Assembly: GCA_947623455.1 (NCBI GenBank) | Contig: OX392541.1 | Span: 9,490,719-9,554,718 of the forward strand | Reading direction: 5' to 3' | Source of the DNA: Mimachlamys varia | Taxonomy: Eukaryota > Mollusca > Bivalvia > Pectinida > Pectinidae | Length of the DNA: 64,000 nt | Part shown: positions 56,367-64,000 of the stretch, one piece after another | Position numbering within the stretch: position 1 is the stretch's first letter | Layout: each line of letters opens with the position of its first letter | The notes under the pieces: generated by a model | What the model was told of the DNA's origin: nothing | Databases searched by the model: none | Seen by the model: the letters and a program-made list of their open reading frames with translations, nothing else | Position numbers and translations under genes: made by a program

Positions 56367-59300
56367 CAGGGGCTGGTGGGCGGGGCCAAAAAGGGTCAAA
56401 TTGACAAAAATTTCAAAAATCTTCTTCTCTACTCTCAGATATGGTAGAATGAAATACTCTTCATAGATGGAAGGGTCTTAAGGTGCTTTACCAAAATTGT
56501 GAATTTCATGACCCTGGGGTCTCATGTTTGTCCCTGGGAGGGGGTAAACTTTACTATAGTGTATATATGGAAATCACATTTTTGACTATTATTTGTTGGA
56601 TTTGTATTGGAATTCATTCTAACTTGTATCAAATTATCAGCATGGGATGACACTTTGATGGTATGTACATGTTGTCCCTAGTTGACCCCCAGGGGCCTGC
56701 GGGGTGGGGCCAAAAAGGGTAAAATTTACAAAAATTTCAAAAATCTTCTTCTCTACTCTTAGATATGGTAGAATCAAATACATGTACTCTTCATAGATGG
56801 AAGGGTCTTAATGTGCTTTACCAAAATTATGAATTTTATGACCCTTGGGTCTCATGTTTGCCCCTGGGAAGGGGGTAAACTTTGCTTTAGTTTATATAGG
56901 GAAATCACATTTTTTACTATTATTTGTTGGATTTGTATTGGAATTCATTCTAACTTGTATCAAATTATCAGCATGGGATGACACTTTGATGGTATGTACA
57001 TATTGGCCCTAGTTGACCCCCAGGGGCTGGTGGGCGGGGCCAAAAAGGGTCAAATTGACAAAAATTTCAAAAATCTTCTTCTCTACTCTTAGATATGGTA
57101 GAATCAAATACTCTTCATAGATGGAAGGATCTTAAGGGGCTTTACCAAAATTGTGAATTTCATGACCCTGGGGTCTCACGTTTGCCCCTGGGGAGGGGGT
57201 TAACTTTACTATAGTGTATATAGGGAAATCACATTTTTGACTATTACATGTATTTGTTGGATTTGTATTGGAATTCATTCCAACTTTTATAAAATTATCA
57301 GCATGGGATGACACTTTGATGGTATGTACATATTGGCCCTAGTTGACCCCCAGGGGCTGGAGGGCGGGGCAAAAAAGGGTCAAATTGACAAAAATTTCAA
57401 AAATCTTCTTCTCTTCTCCCAGATATGCTGGAATCAAATACTCTTCATAGGAGTGTATCTCTGAACGCCAACATTTTTAATTTGCCTTTAGGGTAGTTTG
57501 TTGTGATAACTTTTTAGAAAAAAAATAAAACTTTCTATTTCACCATTGAATTATTTTATGACTAATTCCTACTTTTAAAAGATACTGTTGTAAAAATATT
57601 TTTGTATATAATAGGTGAATGATTTTATAGGTTTTGATGATTGATTTTTATAAGGTCTTGATGCCAATTAATATCAAAATTTAATTACTTAATTTCAATT
57701 TGTACATATTTGCTTGGATATGTATGATTTATTAAGTTCCAACTTACTCAATAATTCAATACCAATAGAAAGTGAGGTTTATTTAATCAAAGGTATTGTT
57801 TTCATTAAGTAAGCTCATTAACCATGCAATTCATGTATTACCTTAAACCTTACGGTTATCAGTACAAGATATATACATACAAGTGCATATATACAATGAA
57901 AAATACAAATAGATACATGTACAACCAAATATAGTTCGGACACACATGCACAGACCACAAGACACAACCGTAGCGATAGTGTAGAGAGGTATTTCACTAA
58001 ATTAAAATGTGTTCAATTGTCGTTTGTTACAGAGGACAATAAATTTACCTGAATTCGAAAAGATTCTGGTTTTAAAAATTTGTACATTTTTTTCCGTATT
58101 AGGTTTTCTATGGTAATACAGTTTGATGAAACGGTTTTCATAATGACTGCGTTTTATTACAAAACGGTACAATCCACTTTCGGAATACGTACAAATCCTA
58201 TTAATTTGATCTAGGCCTATTACATTAAATTGTCCCATTTCAATGTTCAGTTTATGAGACGACAATCTGATTTTTGCTATTTCTTTAAACAAATAGGTTT
58301 TGTTAAATACGGTTTAAACACAAAATTACCAATAATGAATTTTCGAAGTGGACATGCATTTTGATGACACATTTATATAGTCAATACATTGTTGTTGAAA
58401 AATATCTGTCATTCTATATTAAATAGTGATTAATGCTTTACCTTCATTCTGTGTATTTTTTATTTGCTACACATATCCCAAACCTATTCTTAACAGATTG
58501 TTTCTTATACTATCTGTCCACTCAGTGCCCTTTTCAACCATTTCATTGTAACATGCAATTGTCGGAGTTTTTAACTTTAAGCAAATATTTGAAACTTATA
58601 AACTTTCGAATAATAATAAATGAAATCTTCCTAATTCATGATTGATCATGATATTTTGCGTACTTTTCTTAACCCCTAAATTATCTTACAAAAATTCAGA
58701 TGCAGTTTTTTTTCAATAATATGCGCTTAATGAAACCACCGCACTTCAGATCTATAATTTAAAATGCTGCTTACAAAAGTGTAAAAAAAACTAAGTTGGG
58801 TTTCGAAATTGAAATATTTACTTTTAAAAACATTCATAATTCCAAATAAAGCTTTACAACCTTGTTCAGCTATTTTCTCTTGTGTTGTCAAGAATTTTCT
58901 TTTATTTTTTTTTCAACAGAATTCCTAGATATCTAAAACATATTTCTAACAATTTAAGACTAATTACTTTATTGAATAATTTTCTATATTTCTATTTATT
59001 TCTTCAATATATGGTTATCACTGAATTGTATTTTATATACAATTATGTGCTGATTACTCATTTGATAATTTTCTTTTTTTCATCTTTATATCTGTATCCT
59101 TGTATTTTTGAAAAAAAAAAATGTAAAATTTAATGCATTTGTAGTACTGACTGTCTACAATTAATTCTCATGCAAGGTGAGTTCACAGGTAAGATGAAAA
59201 GGGCAGTTTATATGAAACAGTATATAATTGACTTCCCATTGTTCTCAAAAACAACACCTACCTATTGTTAAAAAAAATGTTGGCGTTCGGAGAACACACC

Positions 59301-59720
59301 CTTCATAGATGGATTGGTTTTAAGGTTCTTTACCAAAATTGTGAATTTCATGACTCTGGGGTCTTGCATCTCCCCTGTGGAGGGGGTAAACTTTACTATA
59401 GTATATTGGCAGAAAAAAATTTTTTTGCATTATTTGTTTAATTGCCATAAGAAATGATGCAAATTTGGTTGGAATTATCAATATGACATGACTTTTGAGT
59501 AGTACGCACATGTTGACACTTACTGACCCCCAGGTGCCTGAGGGGTGGGGCCTAAAAGGGTCAATTTGACATAATTTCAAAAATTCATTTTTTCCACTCC
59601 CAGATATGCTACAATGTATTGTTATAAATATTCATCTCAACATTCCCATATTTCTCTTTCATGTCAAACATCAGGTGACCGTTAAGGCCCATGGGCCTCT
59701 TGTTTAAAATATCATGGGCC
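56367..59720 (+). repeat. ~325-bp tandem array (R3-type), split by a transposon
   Basis: Units start at CAGGGG at 56367, 56690, 57021 and 57351, and a diverged fifth at 59531 (spacings 323, 331, 330). Each reads GGGCGGGGCCAAAAAGGGTC, TCTTCTTCTCTACTC, CTCTTCATAGATGGAAGG, CATGACCCTGGGGTCTC. Unit 4 is cut at 57450 and resumes at 59301. The array ends with GGCCCATGGGCCTCTTGT, the usual R3 end. Confidence 0.9.
57451..59300. mobile_element. 1850-bp TIR element with 8-bp target duplication
   Basis: CTTCATAG stands at 57443-57450 and 59301-59308. Inverted ends are GAGTGTATCTCTGAACGCCA and the complement of GGTGTGTTCTCCGAACGCCA, both continuing ACATTTTT. Without it, array unit 4 has the expected ~322 bases. 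Eight-base duplications fit hAT. No transposase frame; a non-autonomous copy. The - strand frame 58002-58292 has no recognised domain. Confidence 0.9.
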
Positions 59721-60018
59721 AGTATTGGCGCTTAAAATAAGTGCCCTAAGCTAAATATTAAATTACCTGCGCCAAAAATTAAAAGTTGTACACATAAAAT
59801 ATCCTTATCGTGAAGTTTTAGCGGTATTTTGAATTGTTGTTATTTCAATATATCAAAAAATCGTCTGAAATGCATGCCTCGGCGTCTTGTTATTACTTGG
59901 GGGTAGCCATGTTGCATGCGTAGTACATTTGTAACCAAGCGCTTGATTGACCGAGACTACCGAATAATCTGTGTCATTTCCGGTAGTCATCTCTTCCTGT
60001 AAAAACGGCATGGTTTGA

Positions 60019-60408
60019 GCCTCCGAGATACCTAAAAGAAAACGAATTCAAGATGTTCCTTGTAATGCAAGGTCCATTACAAACTTTTTCTCCGGTAGGC
60101 AAAATGTTAACATAGCGGATGAAAGTAACGAAATCACAAGTGATCACGAAGCTTCAGAACAGAATGCACATGAACGTGACGATGACGGTACTACTGTTGA
60201 TAATACATCTACGGCCAAGAAAATCAAAGATGACCACAAATTTCAACTGAAATGGATGGACACAGATTTAATGTTTTGCAAAACGTGTGATCTTTCTTCA
60301 AAAAATAATGTTATGACCGACGGTAGCAAAAATCATTGTACCAGTACACTGGCACGGCACGCTGAATCATCCGATCACAAAGATGGTATACGAAACAATT
60401 TTTTTTAG
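60019..60408 (+). pseudogene. hAT/ZNF862-like N-terminal zinc-finger fragment
   Basis: The frame is open for 129 codons without a starting ATG. PKRKRIQDVPCNARSITNFF resembles the head of hAT-type and ZNF862-like proteins. An acidic linker follows, then KFQLKWMDTDLMFCKTCDLS and LARHAESSDHKDG, a C-x2-C...H-x5-H finger of TTF/BED type that binds DNA. It ends at TAG 60406-60408. A donor-like G|GTATAC at 60385 could end an exon. No dimerisation or catalytic region follows, so it is a fragment or first exon of a domesticated transposase-like gene. Confidence 0.65.
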
Positions 60409-60409
60409 A

Positions 60410-60965
60410 CGATGTACCTGTATCATGCTCTTTGCTGTTTTATTAGCATACCAACTATGTATTACACTGTAAGGTGCTATCCTGCATTTTAGTGATATAA
60501 CTAATTAAAAGATACATCAACCAGGATATACTTTTGGAATAATTTATTCATTTTATTACTGTTTATTTTACCAAACACTTCAAAAATTGAATTGGCCCAT
60601 ATTTCCAAATCTGATGGGCCAACTGGTGCATATGCATGGATTTCTGGCTGAAGCACTGAATGTAGTCCAGTCAAGGTCAAAATCACGATACCTCAAATAC
60701 CAAAAAAGGTAGGGACACATTTATACAGAAATATTATACAGCATACGATCAGTTTGACAAAAACAAACACTATCAAAGTTGAGATCATTCTTTTATTCAT
60801 GAAATACAATTATTTCCCAACAATTAGATGCCAATTTACAAAACAATAAACGTGTTACTCAGCACACTTTCATATGATACACATTCAATACCGTGTGTAC
60901 AATTTGTATACAGTAGGCTTACCAAACGATCTTTAACGATCGTCAGGGGGCAGGATTCGACAATC
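60410..60965. other. Non-coding stretch
   Basis: A TTGGCCCA/TGGGCCAA hairpin at 60593-60622 is the only structure noted. No gene supported. Confidence 0.4.
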
Positions 60966-61032
60966 CGGATGATTCGCAATCCGGACAAAATTGTGATGGA
61001 ACCAAGGTGTCCGGATTAACGAGGTTCGACTG
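60966..61032 (-). mobile_element. Terminal piece of a pogo/Tigger-like element
   Basis: GTGTCCGGATTAACGAGG then TTCGACTG followed by TA reads, in reverse, CAGTCGAACCTCGTTAATCC, the type of end I recall for pogo/Tigger elements. Two more CAATCCGGA words lie just inside. The opposite end is not seen, so it is a fragment or a solo end. Confidence 0.5.
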
Positions 61033-61034
61033 TA

Positions 61035-61630
61035 TATCCTGATCATCATAAGTTAAAGCTCAAATTGAAGCTATTTCACATTTACACCAACCGGCCCGCG
61101 AATGTCATCTCACAACGTTAGCGCATCGTCTGCACATCCATACACTAGCATGTATTTCTGCACACATGTGACAATCGATTATTACCAAGGTATACATCGT
61201 TCCCACATTGTTCATACACCGTGCGCATATACCCCGTCGTGTAACGTTGTGCAATTCCACATCTAGTATATACCATGAGCCTGTAGACAGATTTGTTTCA
61301 TTAATACACCAAAACCTGACATTTTGGTGGTAATCTCTGAAGGTCAAACTTCAAAGTTCGCACTGGACCATTTTGGGAGTAAAAAACTCGTGTACAAAAT
61401 ATATCATGAACACTTTGACGGATTAAGTTTATACTTACACAATATTTTTATAAGGTACGTTTGTACATCGGATACACATTTAGTGGTCATTGGTCGACGG
61501 AAAAGGATCACGTGACACATCTGACCACTTGTCAAGTAAACAATTTTTGTACAAGATATCGTACAAGCTCGTGATCTTTGTTTTTGTTCAAATTTAGTTC
61601 TTCGCCTGATTTGATTTTAATGGCTGTTTG
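61035..61630. other. Non-coding stretch
   Basis: No supported gene; short frames overlap on both strands. Confidence 0.4.
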
Positions 61631-61634
61631 TTAA

Positions 61635-63427
61635 AGGGGCATCCCGCGAAACTAAGTTTTTTTCATCATTTTTTTCAAAATATTACATACATATATCGAG
61701 TGGGTATTCTTATGGACTTTGACGAACGGATTTTGCTGATATATATTCATAAAATTAATAATTTCAAAATTACTAGTGGAATTTTTATCGGTCTAGCCAG
61801 ACGTTTCAGTTGGGGTTTCCACTTACCAACGCATGCGCAGCCGAGCGCCGTTTCCCCTGTAAACACTCTACCTGGTATTACCGTTACACCGCGATAAGGC
61901 CTAATTACTAAGCGAAAAGTTGCCGAATGGTCAAAATATGACGCAAGACAGCGTTACAGAGTCATATTGAGAGATGGGAAGTATTAAAAGGAGAAACTAA
62001 CTGATCTATTGTGTGAATGTTACATATTTCTTTTGTGTAGCGGTACTCTCACAAATAAAACTTTGATTTGGTTTTGGGGCTACTCAAGGGGAAACTGTTT
62101 CAGTCCGCTGTTGCATAAAATGCGTGTATAATTAAACTTAAGAGTGCATTTTATAATTTTCCCTTTATAATATCTCATGCTCCAGTAAAACGGTATGATT
62201 TAATTATATTGCTGGATAGAAAGACCTTTTCAAATACAATATATACCGTAACAGAAAAAGTCGATTGATTACGTTGTAAAACGGGACGTGCGACCGAGGT
62301 ACATATGACTTCAATTTAGACAAAAGGAATAAAAAATACGTCTTCACGCGTAAAAAAAAAGAATATTCATACCTAATCCATAAATTAGTGAAGGTACAAA
62401 TATCATTGGGTTGCGACCCCGGTATTGAATTTGATACGAAAATATATACATAGCGGAAAAAAATAAAATAAAAAAACCCAACAAACATATACAACATATA
62501 CTTATATGTATTTCCCATGCCTGCAGTTTTTTTTTGAAAAGGTCAACGTCCCTTTACAAAACGATAAAAAACATGCAAAAAGAAAGCGGAATTATCATAA
62601 CATAATCATAACTGGTAGTTATATGTACCCGTATTTCAACAGTTCCAAATCTGATATGCATGTAGTCATGTTTGGTGTGTGGTGTGTTATATGAGTGTAT
62701 GGACTTTAAGATTCGCATTCTGTGATAGGTGTTAACGTATGAAGACGCTGAAAGTTTGATAGATTTTAAATGAATATGAACGTACATTATATATATATGG
62801 ATAGTCTGAAAAAAAATCTCCAAGACATTGAATTGAAAAAAAAAATCGCAAACATTTGATGTCATTTTATTTTTGTACTTTTCAATGGATACTACATACC
62901 AGGGACGTATCTCACATATACGTCCCTGTGCATACCTTTTATGCAATCATCTGAAAAGTTTGATTCGTGAATATTACCTTTTACATAAATTAAGGTTTGT
63001 ACCATGGCCGTATTCCGTACCCATGTGTACCGGTCTCGGTAAATATATTCCTGGTGTCGAAAAATGGTGTCGATATGCCGACATTTATTCTTCATTTGAA
63101 TATCGGTATGTGTGAAATTGATGTCTGATTTTAATGTGAATGTGATTCAATAAGTTTATACACGGACTTTGTCTCTGTTTCATCAGCCGTATACATTACG
63201 CGTCCCCTCCCGTATGGCCTCTCTTCCGTCAAACCGATCAGGGAACTTGCGGCACACCTGTCACGTTGCGTCATCACCGCTATTTTTATCGGGATGCGAT
63301 TTCGCAAATGGTCAATATAGACATTTTGAGCGGACTTTGAATATGGGAATAACAGGAAAGTATAATTAGTAGTGCAGACGCCATGTATATTCAAGAACAG
63401 GCATTTAGGCTTTCGCGGGATGCCCCT
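61635..63427. mobile_element. 1793-bp TTAA-flanked non-autonomous transposon
   Basis: Perfect 17-bp inverted ends AGGGGCATCCCGCGAAA (61635-61651) and complement (63411-63427), with TTAA at 61631-61634 and 63428-63431: a piggyBac-type target site. No transposase. A short frame near 61908-61984 reads KRKVAEWSKYDARQRYRVIL and could be captured coding sequence. GGGACGTAT and ATACGTCCC form a hairpin at 62903-62927. Confidence 0.88.
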
Positions 63428-63714
63428 TTAAGATTAAAGGATCAAAGAACACAATTGACCGCTTTGCAAGACGGTAACGGGTGCTAGTGTGACGTCATCA
63501 ATTTCATTGTTGTCTTTATTTGATTTGCTGCTTAAAAACCAGCTCGAAATCACTTAAGTACAATAATTCTATACCAATGTAAATTAAAGTAATGAACGTG
63601 TGAACAGATGTTCTTTCAGCCCTATAACAAACATTGCTTTTACTGACAAACTTACAATGTAACCGGTTTGTTTGTCACCAATAGCATTATGTTTTATAGA
63701 ATTTTTTTAACATA

Positions 63715-63840
63715 TTCAGCTGCGGAATGCAGCCTCACTACTCATCTGTGAGGGTTTGGGTTTATAATTTCAACCTTGTCAAGCCCTTTGTTGGGGGTGT
63801 TACTAGCATGCTCACCCATGCTTGATATATTGCAACTTGC
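63715..63840 (+). repeat. Dispersed repeat R6, copy 2
   Basis: CAGCTGCGGAATGCAGCC, TTTCAACCTTGTCAAGCC and ACCCATGCTTGATATATTG match 29560-29675. Confidence 0.7.
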
Positions 63841-63896
63841 TGATGGTTATATAACTGCATGAAAATGTTGGTTTTTTTCTCTAAAGATATACACCT

Positions 63897-64000
63897 TTAT
63901 ACTTCTGTCAGAATCTTAACAGCGACATTTTGAGGCGACAAAGCTTGCATAATCACATTTGTTCGTTTAGTCATTTCGTCATCAGAAAGTTCATGTGGAA
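63897..64000 (+). mobile_element. Partial copy of the 391-bp MITE family, cut by the window end
   Basis: CAGAATCTTAACAGCGACAT, GAGGCGACAAAGCTTGCATA and TTCGTTTAGTCATTTCGTC match 30777-30862, the interior of the MITE. It continues past the window. Confidence 0.75.

Noticed and set aside
62554..62946. 130-codon - strand frame in the TTAA element as a transposase
   Set aside because: No acidic catalytic triad or zinc-binding pattern; far shorter than piggyBac transposases (~600 residues).
1..64000. CRISPR arrays, operons, ribosome binding sites or a bacterial origin
   Set aside because: The window has splice sites, LINEs and MITEs of an animal genome. The regular arrays (31-bp, 30-bp) have no spacers.

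Overview
The window looks like a piece of a eukaryotic, AT-rich, intron-containing and very repeat-dense genome, most likely a lophotrochozoan and probably a bivalve mollusc. The reasons are spliced genes with GT/AG boundaries, a single-exon GT31 galactosyltransferase reading frame, a Crypton-derived DUF3504 gene of a type expanded in molluscs, many short foldback and TIR elements, and blocks of a repeat that I recall from bivalve genomes (about 45700-46660 and 56340-59720). The species assignment is inference.

Only one intact protein-coding gene is well supported: a 351-residue GT31 beta-1,3-galactosyltransferase-like protein on the + strand at 20811-21866. Its coding exon starts after a clear splice acceptor. 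A second copy at 50393-50750 keeps the same acceptor, 5'UTR start and first ~80 residues, then breaks by frameshift. On the - strand, 47734-49017 holds a two-exon DUF3504 (KIAA1958/QRICH1/ZMYM-type) gene. It is damaged by one in-frame TAA and cut off at its C-terminus near a foldback element. A hAT/ZNF862-like zinc-finger fragment lies at 60019-60408, and a weak - strand exon-like piece at 6855-7125.

Mobile DNA makes up most of the rest. A decayed L1/Tx1-like non-LTR retrotransposon runs from about 31100 to 35910: ORF1 with two CCHC knuckles, ORF2 with AP-endonuclease and the start of reverse transcriptase. Its ORF2 is split by a 1049-bp element flanked by TTAA; removing that element and one TTAA rejoins the reading frame. 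Non-autonomous elements with visible ends are: TTAA-flanked 34261-35309 and 61635-63427; TA-flanked 39148-42112 (2965 bp, ~106-bp TIRs built of palindromic repeats) and 19039-19245; 8-bp-TSD elements 27509-27832, 30642-31032 and 57451-59300; and foldback hairpins at 23537, 43464, 46799, 47436, 53612 and 55193. Two dispersed families recur many times: R1 (at least 12 copies) and R2 (6 copies).

Tandem repeats include a 31-bp minisatellite (6204-6749) inside a MITE-like element, a 30-bp array (44791-45330, with decayed flank back to about 44240) whose - strand is open for 251 codons, and a ~325-bp unit array (56367-59720) split by a transposon. The remaining stretches are AT-rich and show no gene that I can support. 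The genes do not form a pathway; the layout is that of a transposon-rich intergenic region around a small GT31 gene family.
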